Positions 7,620 through 16,210 of a stretch of 64,000 nucleotides of DNA are shown here, piece after piece. Every line of letters starts with the position of its first letter. Within the stretch, counting starts at the first letter, position 1. The DNA is from Bosea sp. F3-2. Its GTDB lineage: Bacteria > Pseudomonadota > Alphaproteobacteria > Rhizobiales > Beijerinckiaceae. The stretch spans positions 124,001-188,000 of the forward strand of contig NZ_CP042331.1 of assembly GCF_008253865.1 (NCBI RefSeq), in the 5' to 3' direction. Below the pieces are notes generated by a model. It searched no databases and had not been told where the DNA came from. It worked only from the letters and a program-made list of their open reading frames with translations. A program made the translations under genes and the position numbers.

Positions 7620-7815
7620 GCGGCGGCGTTCGATCCGGCGGAGACGGCGTCCGGCAAAAGGCTGGCAAGCCTTGCCTGCGCCGGTCTCTTCCCGCACACT
7701 CGCATCATTGCGAAGCACTCTTCGAGCCGGTCCGGCATCGCAAGGTTGCCGGTGACTCGAGGGGTTCCAGCGGAACCGCGCGCCGGCGATGGCGCGCCTG
7801 CGAGGAGGGACTTCC

Positions 7816-8247
7816 ATGAATGTCGAGAAGCTGCTGGGCGACAAGGGGCACGAGGTCATCTCGGTGCTGCCGCACCGGACGCTGGCCGAGGCGATCCGCA
7901 CGCTGAGCGAGAAGCGCATCGGTGCCGTGGTCGTCATGGGGTCGGACGGAGCGCTGGTCGGCATCCTGTCCGAACGCGACATCATCCGTGCGCTGGGAGA
8001 GCATGGTGCCACGGCATTGGAGAGCGCCGTGTCGCGATCGATGACCTCCAAGGTCGTGACCTGCCGGCCGCAGACCAGCGTCGACGAGCTGATGGAAATC
8101 ATGACGATGGGCCGCTTCCGCCATGTCCCGGTGGTCGAGAACGGGCGTGTTACCGGCATCGTCTCGATCGGCGACGTGGTGAAGCATCGCGTTGCAGCGA
8201 TCGAGGCTGAAAGCCAGGCGATGCGCGACTATATCGCGATGGCCTGA
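7816..8247 (+). CDS. CBS domain protein
   Basis: A 143-residue cytoplasmic protein made of two CBS motifs (about residues 8-63 and 72-130), forming one Bateman module. Characteristic pieces are GILSERDIIRAL and GIVSIGDVVKHR, each ending a CBS unit. There is no enzymatic partner domain. Such stand-alone modules usually bind AMP, ATP or related nucleotides and report energy status. The ATG at 7816 is preferred over an upstream ATG at 7789 because a GAGGAGGGA ribosome binding site ends six bases before it. Repeat A copy 4 follows immediately. Confidence 0.93.
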   Translation: MNVEKLLGDKGHEVISVLPHRTLAEAIRTLSEKRIGAVVVMGSDGALVGILSERDIIRALGEHGATALESAVSRSMTSKVVTCRPQTSVDELMEIMTMGRFRHVPVVENGRVTGIVSIGDVVKHRVAAIEAESQAMRDYIAMA

Positions 8248-8255
8248 CGGGTATT

Positions 8256-8354
8256 GCATCGGACCGAAAGGTGGAATCCACCCTTCGGAAAATCCGATGC
8301 GATAACAAGTGCATAGATCGCCGTTATAGCGTCCGATAGGACGCGCGGTGATCG
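8256..8354. repeat. Composite palindromic repeat, family A, copy 4 (inverted, with paired changes)
   Basis: Same orientation as copy 2. The inner stem reads CCGAAAGGTGG and CCACCCTTCGG where the other copies have CCGAAAAGTGG and CCACTTTTCGG. One A-T pair has become G-C on both sides, which preserves pairing, and a neighbouring pair has become an A/C mismatch. It sits between the convergent CBS and patatin genes. Confidence 0.85.
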
Positions 8355-8366
8355 AGCCCGCCCGGC

Positions 8367-9401
8367 TCAGCTGTCGGGCGCGATATGGCTGGCGGCGACG
8401 AGGGCGGCGATATCGTCGAGCGCGCGCTGCGCCGCCTGCCGCCCCAGCTCCATCGTCTCGTCGGCGCGGTGGAAATCGAACAGGCCGATGCGGCCGAGCT
8501 TGGGGCCGATCATCACGTCCGGCGGATCGCCGGCGAGACGCGAACGCGAGATTCGGTCCTGCGTGATGTTGAAGGCGTCGATCATGACGCCGGCCAGACC
8601 AGGACGGTTCTCGGAGGGGCGGCCGACGATGTTGCGGACGCGCTTGGCCGCCCCGCTGATGCCGTCATACCAGCGTGGCTCGGGGCGGATCTCCAGCTCG
8701 GGGATCAGCGGATCGGGATCGGAGCCGTGGTTCTGGATGATCGTGCCACGGCCTGAAAGGTCATTGTTCAAGTTGAGGCAGATCACGATGTCGGCACCGA
8801 GCGCGCGGGCCGCCGTCACCGGCACCGGGTTGACCAGCGCGCCGTCCATCAGCCAGCGGCCGCCGAGCTTCACCGGATCGAAGACGCCAGGCAGGGCGTA
8901 GGAGGCGCCCAGCGCATCGACCAGCGGGCCATGCGTCAGCCAGATCTCATGACCGGAGCCGAGTTCAGTCGCAATCGCGACGAAGCGATGCGAGAGTTCC
9001 TCGATGCGGATGTTGCCGAGATGCTGATCGAGCAGGCGCTTCAGCCGCCCGCCGGCAATGAGGCCGGCGCCGCCGATATGGAAATCCATCAGGCCGACGA
9101 TGCGGCGCTTGGTCAGGCTGGTGGCGAATTCCGCGAGCTCGGGCAGTTTGCCGGCGGCATAACAGCCGCCCACCACCGCCCCGATCGAGGTGCCGGCGAT
9201 CACGTCAGGGGCGAAGCCGGCTTCGATCAGGACTTCGAGGGCGCCGATATGGGCCCAGCCGCGGGCCGCGCCGCCGCCGAGCGCCAGGCCGATCTTCGGC
9301 CTGACCGCCAAGGACCGCTCTTCGATCGAACGCATCTCGTTCATCGCGGCCCCACCTCCGCCGAGACCAAAGGCCCGCCGCGCGGTATTGTCCCAGAACA
9401 T
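8367..9401 (-). CDS. Patatin-like phospholipase family protein (RssA/YchK-like)
   Basis: Up to 344 residues. The patatin oxyanion-hole motif GGGAARG is at residues 42-48, the nucleophile elbow GTSIG gives S72, and the catalytic aspartate D186 lies in MDGALVNP, so the Ser-Asp dyad is complete. There is no signal peptide, so the enzyme is expected to be a cytoplasmic or peripheral lipid acyl hydrolase. Two starts are possible: ATG 9401 with GGAGGGA upstream, and ATG 9344 (MNEMRSIEER) with GGAGGTG upstream. The catalytic domain starts about 15 residues after the second, so either is workable. The physiological lipid substrate is not evident. Confidence 0.92.
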   Translation of the reverse strand: MFWDNTARRAFGLGGGGAAMNEMRSIEERSLAVRPKIGLALGGGAARGWAHIGALEVLIEAGFAPDVIAGTSIGAVVGGCYAAGKLPELAEFATSLTKRRIVGLMDFHIGGAGLIAGGRLKRLLDQHLGNIRIEELSHRFVAIATELGSGHEIWLTHGPLVDALGASYALPGVFDPVKLGGRWLMDGALVNPVPVTAARALGADIVICLNLNNDLSGRGTIIQNHGSDPDPLIPELEIRPEPRWYDGISGAAKRVRNIVGRPSENRPGLAGVMIDAFNITQDRISRSRLAGDPPDVMIGPKLGRIGLFDFHRADETMELGRQAAQRALDDIAALVAASHIAPDS

Positions 9402-9537
9402 GGACCCGTCCCTCCGTGGGAATTTAGGGTCTCAGAAGCCGATGAGCGAATGGTGAACGGCATGACAGGCGACATTATCGCCTGCATTTGACGGAACCGT
9501 GAAGGCGCGCCGATGGCATTGCCGATGCGCGCCGGCT

Positions 9538-9945
9538 TCAGGTGCAGATGATCAACGGCTTCTGCGCATCCTCGCGCAGTGGCTGGAGCCGGTAGAAGCA
9601 GGAGCAGCGGCCGGTGTGGCAGCAGCCGCCGTCGCCGCCGACCTTGACCTTGAGCCAGATCGCATCCTGATCGCAGTCGACCCGCATCTCGACAATGGAC
9701 TGGATCTGGCCGGAGGTCGCGCCCTTGTGCCAGAGCTCCTGGCGCGAGCGCGACCAGTACCAGGCCTCGCCGGTCTCGATCGAGCGCTGCAGCGCCTCGG
9801 CATTCATATGCGCGACCATCAGCACCGCGCCACTGTCGGCCTCGGTGGCGACGACCGTCACGAGGCCATTCGCGTCGAAGCGGGGGCTGAGCACCGTGCC
9901 CTCCTCGAGGGCGTGCTTGTCGGCCGCGGCAGGGAAGGGGCTCAT
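9538..9945 (-). CDS. hisI: Phosphoribosyl-AMP cyclohydrolase
   Basis: A 135-residue monofunctional HisI, the enzyme that opens the adenine ring of phosphoribosyl-AMP in the third step of histidine synthesis. The conserved blocks are all present: AWYWSRSRQELWHKGATSG (about 61-79), VDCDQDA with metal-binding residues around C91, and CCHTGRCSCF with C109 and C116 as the remaining zinc ligands. The ATG at 9945 follows a GGAG sequence. No HisE domain is fused. It stands apart from other his genes, next to folE, an order often seen in Hyphomicrobiales. Confidence 0.96.
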   Translation of the reverse strand: MSPFPAAADKHALEEGTVLSPRFDANGLVTVVATEADSGAVLMVAHMNAEALQRSIETGEAWYWSRSRQELWHKGATSGQIQSIVEMRVDCDQDAIWLKVKVGGDGGCCHTGRCSCFYRLQPLREDAQKPLIICT

Positions 9946-10022
9946 CTCGGCTCCATCGTGGAAAAGGCGCGTCGTCCGACGCGCCTTGTAGGGAACTGGC
10001 CGGGTGTCGCCAACCGCTGGGA

Positions 10023-10667
10023 CTACAGTCCCGGCGACTTCACCATGGTGAAAAAGCGGACCTGCTCGGCCGGGTCGTCGCGGAAGATGCCGCGATACTG
10101 TGTCGTCATGGTCGAGGAACCCTGCTTCTGCACGCCGCGCATCGACATGCACATATGCTCGGCCTCGACGAGAATGGCGATGCCGCGCGGCTCCAGCGCC
10201 TCCTCGATCACATCCGCGATCTGGGCGGTCATCGTCTCCTGCGTCTGCAGGCGCCGCGCATAGACGTCGACGATGCGGGCAAGCTTCGAGAGGCCGACCA
10301 CGCCCTTCGACGGGTAGTAGCCGATATGCGCCTTGCCGACGAAGGGCACCATGTGGTGCTCGCAATGCGAATAGAACGGGATGTCGCGCACCAGAACCAT
10401 GTCCTGGTAGCCGTCGACCTCCTCGAAGACGCGGTCGAGAATGTCATGAGGGTCTTCGGCATAGCCGCTGTAGAGTTCCTTGTAGGCCTTGGCGACGCGC
10501 TGCGGCGTCTCGGCGAGGCCCTCGCGCGACGGATCGTCTCCAGCCCAGAGGATGAGCGTGCGGACGGCGGCCTCGGCCTCTTCCCGCGTCGGCTTGCGGA
10601 CCAGAAACTTGTCAGCGGAGGGGGCGACGGCCCCCTCGACGGACAAGGACTTAACCACAGGGATCAT
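10023..10667 (-). CDS. folE: GTP cyclohydrolase I
   Basis: A 214-residue type IA GTP cyclohydrolase, which converts GTP to dihydroneopterin triphosphate at the entry to folate synthesis. The zinc ligands C102, H105 and C173 lie in SHCEHHMVPF and AEHMCMSMRG. The C-terminal signature GSSTMTTQYRGIF is intact. The ATG at 10667 is chosen for its GGGAGG ribosome binding site; an open frame continues upstream to 10913 without similarity. It is divergent from the IscU-like scaffold gene with 244 bases between them, which must hold both promoters. Confidence 0.96.
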   Translation of the reverse strand: MIPVVKSLSVEGAVAPSADKFLVRKPTREEAEAAVRTLILWAGDDPSREGLAETPQRVAKAYKELYSGYAEDPHDILDRVFEEVDGYQDMVLVRDIPFYSHCEHHMVPFVGKAHIGYYPSKGVVGLSKLARIVDVYARRLQTQETMTAQIADVIEEALEPRGIAILVEAEHMCMSMRGVQKQGSSTMTTQYRGIFRDDPAEQVRFFTMVKSPGL

Positions 10668-10911
10668 GTGGTGCCTCCCGTTGGGACGATGGAGGCCACG
10701 CGTTCGACGGCCAAGCGGCCGCGGCCGCGAGGCCGTTGCGACAAGTTTTGATACCTTGCGGCGGATAAGGTTCCCATGCCCTCCCGTTCCGCGGCGATCA
10801 ACCCTATATTGGTTCTCCGAGCCGGTCATTCCAGAGCCGCCGGGGCCGGATCCGATCAGGTTGCTCAACCTGATCGGTGAATCCGTCCCTGAACTTACTA
10901 TAGGCCGAGCC

Positions 10912-11358
10912 ATGCTGGACGACGTCTACAACAAGCGCATTCTGGCACTTGCCGCCAACATCCCCCTGCTGCAGCGCCTGCCGTCTCCGGACGCCACGGC
11001 GCGGGCTCATTCGAAGCTATGCGGCTCCACCGTGACAGTCGATGTCACCATGGAGGGCGACGTCGTCACCGGCTTCGGCCATGAGGTGAAGGCCTGCGCG
11101 CTCGGACAGGCCTCCTCCTCGATCATGGCACGACATGTCGTCGGCTCGACGGCCGAGGAACTGCGCCGGGTGCGCGAGCAGGCCCGCGCCATCCTGAAGG
11201 AGAATGCCGAGCCGCCCGAGGGCAAATGGGCCGATCTCGCCGTGCTCGTGCCGGTGCGCGACTTCAAGGCGCGCCATGCCTCGACGATGCTGACCTTCGA
11301 TGCGGTGGTCGACGCGATCGACCAGATCGAAGCACGGCGGCGCGAGGCCGCCGCCTGA
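10912..11358 (+). CDS. IscU/NifU-N-like iron-sulfur scaffold family protein
   Basis: A 148-residue protein of the IscU/NifU N-terminal fold. Two of the three cluster-ligand cysteines of IscU are present: C37 in SKLCGSTV and C62 in VKACALGQASSS. At the place of the third (HCS in IscU) the sequence reads ARHASTMLTFDAV, with alanine instead of cysteine. That variant is, as far as I recall, general in this alphaproteobacterial branch. The protein may therefore carry or transfer clusters in a different way from IscU, or act on sulfur delivery. The start at ATG 10912 (MLDDVYNKRIL) matches the conserved beginning of the family. Confidence 0.85.
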   Translation: MLDDVYNKRILALAANIPLLQRLPSPDATARAHSKLCGSTVTVDVTMEGDVVTGFGHEVKACALGQASSSIMARHVVGSTAEELRRVREQARAILKENAEPPEGKWADLAVLVPVRDFKARHASTMLTFDAVVDAIDQIEARRREAAA

Positions 11359-12120
11359 TCACTTCACGCCGAAGGCGACCTTGATCTCGGGAATCGTCTC
11401 GTCGAAGCGGGCCTTGAAGGCGCGGTCGGCCAGCAGGGCCTTGGCGACGGCGCGTCCGACCTTGTCGCCGGCGACGAGATCGCTGGGAAAGTGGAAGCCG
11501 CAGATCAGGCGGCTTTCGTCATAGCTCTTCACGCGCTCTTCGAGCTTGTCCGCCATTGAAGGGACCGCCGCCTTGAGCAGCTCTGCGTAAAGCGCAGCCG
11601 TCGCCGCATGGGCGGAGGGGAAGGAGGTGCCCTCCGGGCGCGCGCCGGGGCAGGGCTTGACGCGGACCTTGGCCCAGAGCTGGAAGGGGCGGGTGCGGCT
11701 GGTCAGGCGGTGGACGCTCTTCAGCAGGATACCGAGCTCGACCTGCGCCTCGCGGAACAGCAACCGCACCTCGCGATGGGTGTTGTCGACATAGTTCGTT
11801 TGCATGCCGTTCAGGAAGTTGACCAGCCCCTGGCGCTGGTCGGCGATCGCCTGTTTCTCGCGCTCCGGCGTGCGATTGAGCGTCAGCTGCTGCACCTGCT
11901 CGAACTCGGCCTTGGCTTCCGGGCTGTTCTGCGCCGGGGGCAGGCCGATGATATGAGCGATGTCGAGCTTGGTGCCATCGAGCCAGAGCAGGTAAGGCCG
12001 CTGCTGGGCCGAGGCAGGCGCGGCGAGGCCGAGGCTCAACGCCAGTCCGACCCCCGCAACAGCATTGCGCAGGTGGACCTGGCGAAGAAGGGCATGGCGA
12101 AAGCGAGCGGCGCGCATCAT
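11359..12120 (-). CDS. PAP2 superfamily acid phosphatase, exported
   Basis: About 253 residues, with an N-terminal signal sequence (AVAGVGLALSLGLAAPASAQ). The three PAP2 phosphatase motifs are recognisable: a basic stretch ending SRTRP, SFPSAHAA (the PSGH motif with Gly replaced by Ala), and SRLICGFHFPSDLVAG with the catalytic histidine. This is the layout of class A non-specific acid phosphatases. It should act on phosphate monoesters in the periplasm. The ATG at 12120 is preferred to a TTG further upstream. It converges on the scaffold gene with no gap between stop codons. Confidence 0.9.
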   Translation of the reverse strand: MMRAARFRHALLRQVHLRNAVAGVGLALSLGLAAPASAQQRPYLLWLDGTKLDIAHIIGLPPAQNSPEAKAEFEQVQQLTLNRTPEREKQAIADQRQGLVNFLNGMQTNYVDNTHREVRLLFREAQVELGILLKSVHRLTSRTRPFQLWAKVRVKPCPGARPEGTSFPSAHAATAALYAELLKAAVPSMADKLEERVKSYDESRLICGFHFPSDLVAGDKVGRAVAKALLADRAFKARFDETIPEIKVAFGVK

Positions 12121-12167
12121 GTTTCCGATATCAGGCAATTGAAAACGGGCATGGGAAACGGGTTCTG

Positions 12168-12596
12168 GTGACGGCTGAACAAAACGAAGCAGACGATCTA
12201 TTCCAGCGTCTCTTTGTTAAGCAAAGATTTTCGCGCTTGCGAAGGCTTACACTTTTGCCGCGCAGGATCGCCCATATCCTGATCCGCGGCTATCAGCTCA
12301 GCTTCTCCATGCTGGTCGGACGCCATTGCCGGCACTGGCCGAGCTGCTCGACCTACACCGACGAGGCGGTCCAGCGCTTCGGGCTCTGGCGCGGCGGCTG
12401 GATCGGCCTCGCCCGGATCTGCCGCTGCAACCCCTGGGGTACGAGCGGCATCGATATCGTCTGCGAGGAATTGCCGTCGGGCGCGAGGTGGTATAGGCCG
12501 TGGGCCTATGGCCGCTGGCGCGGGACGAACGTGCCGGCGGCTATCGATTCCGGCGCCGATCCGGTTGCGGGCGGCGGAACCACCTCACAGGCGTAA
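12168..12596 (+). CDS. yidD: Membrane protein insertion efficiency factor YidD
   Basis: A 142-residue protein starting with GTG at 12168. The core (about 35-105) has the YidD pattern: LIRGYQLSFSMLVGRHCRHWPSCS, then TYTDEAVQRFG and LARICRCNPWG. YidD helps the YidC insertase place inner-membrane proteins and has an amphipathic rather than fully membrane-spanning region. Compared with the usual 70-110 residues this copy has about 30 extra residues on either side. In many bacteria yidD lies by rnpA and yidC; here it is upstream of thrS, 68 bases before its start. Confidence 0.93.
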   Translation: MTAEQNEADDLFQRLFVKQRFSRLRRLTLLPRRIAHILIRGYQLSFSMLVGRHCRHWPSCSTYTDEAVQRFGLWRGGWIGLARICRCNPWGTSGIDIVCEELPSGARWYRPWAYGRWRGTNVPAAIDSGADPVAGGGTTSQA

Positions 12597-12664
12597 CCGG
12601 CCTTGACTTACGGGGTTCGTATCCCCGAGTGAGCAGGATACTCAGTATCATGATGAAGGATCAT

Positions 12665-14728
12665 ATGGCGGGGTTCATGCAGTCGAGCCCCCGCTCGCTT
12701 CCCGCAGAGAAGAGTGGCGAGTCGACGATCTCCCTGACCTTTCCCGACGGCGCCAAGCGCGAATTCCACTCCGGCATCACCGGGGTCGATATCGCCAAGG
12801 GCATTTCCCCCTCTCTCCTGAAGCGCACCGTCGCCATGGCGCTCGACGGCACGGTCGTCGATCTCGCCGATCCGATCGAGCGCGATGCCAGGATCGAGTT
12901 CCTGAACCGGGAGGACCCGCGTTCGCTGGAGCTGATCCGGCACGACACCGCTCACGTCCTCGCCGAAGCCGTGCAGGAACTCTTCCCCGGCACGCAGGTG
13001 ACGATCGGCCCCGTCATCGAGAACGGCTTCTATTACGACTTCGCCCGCAACGAGCCCTTCACCCCTGAGGACTTCCCGGCGATCGAGAAGAAGATGCGCG
13101 AGATCGTCGCGCGCGACAAACCCTTCACCAAGGAGGTCTGGAGCCGCGACAAGGCCAAGGACTTCTTCGCCAAGAAGGGCGAGGCCTACAAGGTCGAGCT
13201 GGTCGATGCGATTCCCGCTGACCAGACGCTGAAGATGTATGCGCAGGGCGACTGGATCGATCTCTGCCGCGGCCCGCACATGACCTCGGTGGGCAAGGTC
13301 GGCAACGCCTTCAAGCTGATGAAGACGGCCGGCGCCTATTGGCGCGGCGACAGCAACAACGCGATGCTGACCCGCATCTACGGCACCGCCTTCGCCAGGC
13401 AGGAGGAACTCGACGCCTATCTCAAACAGCTTGAGGAGGCGGAGAAGCGCGACCACCGCAAGCTCGGCCGGGAGATGGACCTGTTCCACTTCCAGGAGGA
13501 GGGGCCGGGCGTCGTCTTCTGGCACTCCAAGGGCTGGCGGCTCTTCCAGGAGATCATCGCCTATATGCGGCGGCGCCTGGCCGCCGACTATGAGGAGGTG
13601 AATGCGCCGCAGATCCTCGACAAGTCGCTCTGGGAGACCTCGGGCCACTGGGGCTGGTACCAGGACAACATGTTTGCGGTGAAGTCTGCCGCTGCCTTCG
13701 AGAACCCGACGGATGCCGAGCGTGATCATCGCGTCTTCGCGCTGAAGCCGATGAACTGCCCCGGCCACGTCCAGATCTTCAAGCATGGGCTGAAGAGCTA
13801 TCGCGATCTGCCGATCCGGCTTGCCGAATTCGGCAACGTTCATCGCTACGAGCCGTCGGGCGCACTGCATGGGCTGATGCGCGTGCGCGGCTTCACGCAG
13901 GACGATGCGCATATCTTCTGCACCGAGGAGCAGCTCGCGGCCGAGTGCCTGAAGATCAACGATCTGATCCTCTCGGTCTATTCGGATTTCGGCTTCACCG
14001 ACGACCTCGTCATCAAGCTCTCGACCCGGCCCGACAAACGTGTCGGCTCGGACGAGCTCTGGGACCATGCCGAAGACGTCATGCACAAGGTGCTGGAGCA
14101 GATCGCGGCCCAGTCCGGCAACCGGATCAAGACCGAGATCAGCCCGGGCGAGGGCGCCTTCTACGGGCCGAAGTTCGAATATGTGCTGCGCGACGCCATC
14201 GGCCGTGACTGGCAGTGCGGCACGACGCAGGTCGACTTCAACCTGCCGGAGCGCTTCGGTGCCTTCTATATCGGCGCCGACGGCGAGAAGAAGCAGCCGG
14301 TCATGGTCCACCGCGCGATCTGCGGCTCGCTGGAGCGCTTCACCGGCATCCTGATCGAGCACCATGCCGGGCACTTCCCGCTTTGGCTCGCGCCGGAGCA
14401 GGTCATCGTTGCGCCCATCACCTCGGATGCCGACGGCTATGCCGAGGAGGTCACGATGGCCCTGATGGGCGCCGGCCTGCGCGCCCGCGCTGATCTGCGC
14501 AACGAGAAGATCTCGTACAAGGTGCGCGAGCACTCGCTGGCGAAGGTCCCGGTCATCATCGCCGTCGGCAAGCGCGAGGCTGAGGAGAAGACCGTGACGC
14601 TCCGCCGCCTCGGCAGCCAGGCGCAGATCGTGATGCCGCTCTCGGAAGCGCTCACTGCTCTGACGCAGGAGGCATCGGCGCCCGATCTCGCACGGACGAA
14701 GGCAGCCAAGGCGGCCAAGTTGGCCTGA
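12665..14728 (+). CDS. thrS: Threonyl-tRNA synthetase
   Basis: About 687 residues with full ThrRS architecture: TGS domain (about 18-80, SLTFPDGAKREF), the editing second-additional domain with the HxxxH zinc site (RHDTAHVLAEAV), the class II catalytic core with MNCPGH and its zinc cysteine, and the C-terminal anticodon-binding domain. It charges tRNA-Thr, and the window also holds a tRNA-Thr gene. Start choice: ATG 12665 has GAAGGA four bases upstream; in-frame ATG codons at 12650 and 12677 are alternatives. A family C repeat follows. Confidence 0.97.
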   Translation: MAGFMQSSPRSLPAEKSGESTISLTFPDGAKREFHSGITGVDIAKGISPSLLKRTVAMALDGTVVDLADPIERDARIEFLNREDPRSLELIRHDTAHVLAEAVQELFPGTQVTIGPVIENGFYYDFARNEPFTPEDFPAIEKKMREIVARDKPFTKEVWSRDKAKDFFAKKGEAYKVELVDAIPADQTLKMYAQGDWIDLCRGPHMTSVGKVGNAFKLMKTAGAYWRGDSNNAMLTRIYGTAFARQEELDAYLKQLEEAEKRDHRKLGREMDLFHFQEEGPGVVFWHSKGWRLFQEIIAYMRRRLAADYEEVNAPQILDKSLWETSGHWGWYQDNMFAVKSAAAFENPTDAERDHRVFALKPMNCPGHVQIFKHGLKSYRDLPIRLAEFGNVHRYEPSGALHGLMRVRGFTQDDAHIFCTEEQLAAECLKINDLILSVYSDFGFTDDLVIKLSTRPDKRVGSDELWDHAEDVMHKVLEQIAAQSGNRIKTEISPGEGAFYGPKFEYVLRDAIGRDWQCGTTQVDFNLPERFGAFYIGADGEKKQPVMVHRAICGSLERFTGILIEHHAGHFPLWLAPEQVIVAPITSDADGYAEEVTMALMGAGLRARADLRNEKISYKVREHSLAKVPVIIAVGKREAEEKTVTLRRLGSQAQIVMPLSEALTALTQEASAPDLARTKAAKAAKLA

Positions 14729-14764
14729 CGGTCTTCGTCATGCTCGGACGCTCCCCGTCGGGGG

Positions 14765-14861
14765 CGTCATTCCGGGCTTGACCCGGAATCCATCGAAGAG
14801 CGTCAAGCCTTACGATGGATTCCGGATCGGCGCGGCTTACGCCGCTTGTCCGGAATGACGG
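14765..14861. repeat. Palindromic intergenic repeat, family C, copy 1
   Basis: Outer arms CGTCATTCCGGG/CCGGAATGACG with inner CCGGAATCCAT/ATGGATTCCGG. The right arm has an insertion reading ATCGGCGCGGC. Related copies lie at 33284-33384, 47734-47841, 49625-49773 and 53693-53792. It lies just downstream of thrS and may act as its terminator. Confidence 0.85.
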
Positions 14862-14917
14862 AGCCTTATGAGCAGTACTCTAGCTAAAGGCGCGGCGATC
14901 GTGCCAGATTGCCGGCG

Positions 14918-16210
14918 ATGCTGACGGGTTCCTATCGCAAGCGGCTCGAGGCCGATCTCATCCGCTGGGTCGATGGCGGGCTGCTCAGTGACGAGAGCGC
15001 CGGGGCGATCCGCCGCTCGGTCGTCCGTGAGCATAGCGGTTTCGGCCTGCCGGCGCTGCTTGGCTTGCTCGGCGGGCTGCTGATCGCGTCGAGCGTCGCC
15101 GCCTTCGTCGCCGCAAACTGGGAGGCGATCCCGCGCCTCGCCAAGCTCGGCGTGATCCTCGCAGGCATCGCGGTCTGCTTTGCACTCGCTTTCCGGCTGG
15201 AGCGCGGCGGCTCGCTCCGTGGCGGCGACGCGGCGGTGACCTGCGGCGTGCTGATCTTCGGCGCCGGGCTCGCGCTCGTCGGCCAGATGTACCATCTGCC
15301 GGCCGATTGGCCGGGTGGGGCTGTGCTGGTCGCGCTCGGCGCGCTCGCTGCCGCCTCTCTGATGCGGTCGAGCGGGGCCCTCGCCATCGCCTTCGTCGCG
15401 ATCTGCGCCTGGAGCTTCGGGCGCTGGGAAGAGCTGCGCGGCGGCGCCCATTTCGAATTCTTCATCCTCTATCTGCCGGCGCTGTGGCTGGCGCTGTCAC
15501 GCAACAACCGGTTGATCCAGCATCTGGCCGTGCTGGCCGGCGCGTTCTGGATCGGTATGGCGCCCGGCTACTGGCTGTTCGAGCGCTTCGATTATGGGCT
15601 GTTGGCCTATGGGCTGGCGGTCTCGGCCCTTTACGTCGCGCTGGGCGCGATCGCGCTCGACCGGGGCGGTCCGGGCCTGCTGACGGCCTGCCTGCCCTGG
15701 GGCCTGCTCGGCCTCGTGGTCGTTCTCAACGTCGAGTTGATCCGCATCCTCGACAATGAGGAGGCCCGGGCCGGGCATGCCTTCCTCTTCGTGTTCTATG
15801 CCTATGCCGTGGCGGTCCCGTTGACGATCCTGGCCGGGGTAACAGCCCGCGACCGGCGCTTCACCTGGCCACTGGCGGCCGCGCTCGGGCTGGCGCTGCT
15901 CGTGCCCGCCGTGTTCTGGAGCGGCATCGTCACCGGCATGCCCGGCAAGATCGCGGTGGCGAGCCTCATCCTCCTCTCGGCGACGGCTCTCATGGTCGCC
16001 GGGGCCGCGGGTGGCGTTCGCCGGCTCGTGATGGCGGGCTCCATCCTGTTCGGCATCGCGATCCTGATCCTACTCTGGCAGACGATCGGCACGTTGCTCG
16101 ATCAGTCGCTGTTCTTCCTCATCGCCGGGGCGGCGCTGCTGGCTGTTGCCTCGGGAGCGCGGCGCCTGTTCGCGCGGCTGAACCCGCCTGCCGAGAGGGA
16201 GGCCGCGTGA
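14918..16210 (+). CDS. DUF2157 polytopic membrane protein
   Basis: About 430 residues. The N-terminal 40 residues are soluble (YRKRLEADLIRWVDGGLLSDE), as usual for DUF2157, followed by about twelve hydrophobic segments from residue 47 to the end, for example FGLPALLGLLGGLLIASSVAAF and IAVASLILLSATALMVAGA. DUF2157 proteins are predicted multi-pass membrane proteins of unknown function. The stop codon overlaps the start of the next gene by one base (TGATG at 16208-16212), so the two are translationally coupled. The DUF2157/GDYXXLXY pairing recurs in many bacteria. Confidence 0.9.
   Translation: MLTGSYRKRLEADLIRWVDGGLLSDESAGAIRRSVVREHSGFGLPALLGLLGGLLIASSVAAFVAANWEAIPRLAKLGVILAGIAVCFALAFRLERGGSLRGGDAAVTCGVLIFGAGLALVGQMYHLPADWPGGAVLVALGALAAASLMRSSGALAIAFVAICAWSFGRWEELRGGAHFEFFILYLPALWLALSRNNRLIQHLAVLAGAFWIGMAPGYWLFERFDYGLLAYGLAVSALYVALGAIALDRGGPGLLTACLPWGLLGLVVVLNVELIRILDNEEARAGHAFLFVFYAYAVAVPLTILAGVTARDRRFTWPLAAALGLALLVPAVFWSGIVTGMPGKIAVASLILLSATALMVAGAAGGVRRLVMAGSILFGIAILILLWQTIGTLLDQSLFFLIAGAALLAVASGARRLFARLNPPAEREAA

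Noticed and set aside
6585..8159. A 524-codon minus-strand open frame opposite the rhomboid and CBS genes
   Set aside because: The translation is low-complexity and covers two genes with full catalytic or ligand motifs on the plus strand, as well as a repeat element.
12608..14533. A 641-codon open frame antisense to thrS
   Set aside because: High GC content leaves few stops in the antisense frames. The sequence has no domain pattern, while thrS on the other strand is beyond doubt.
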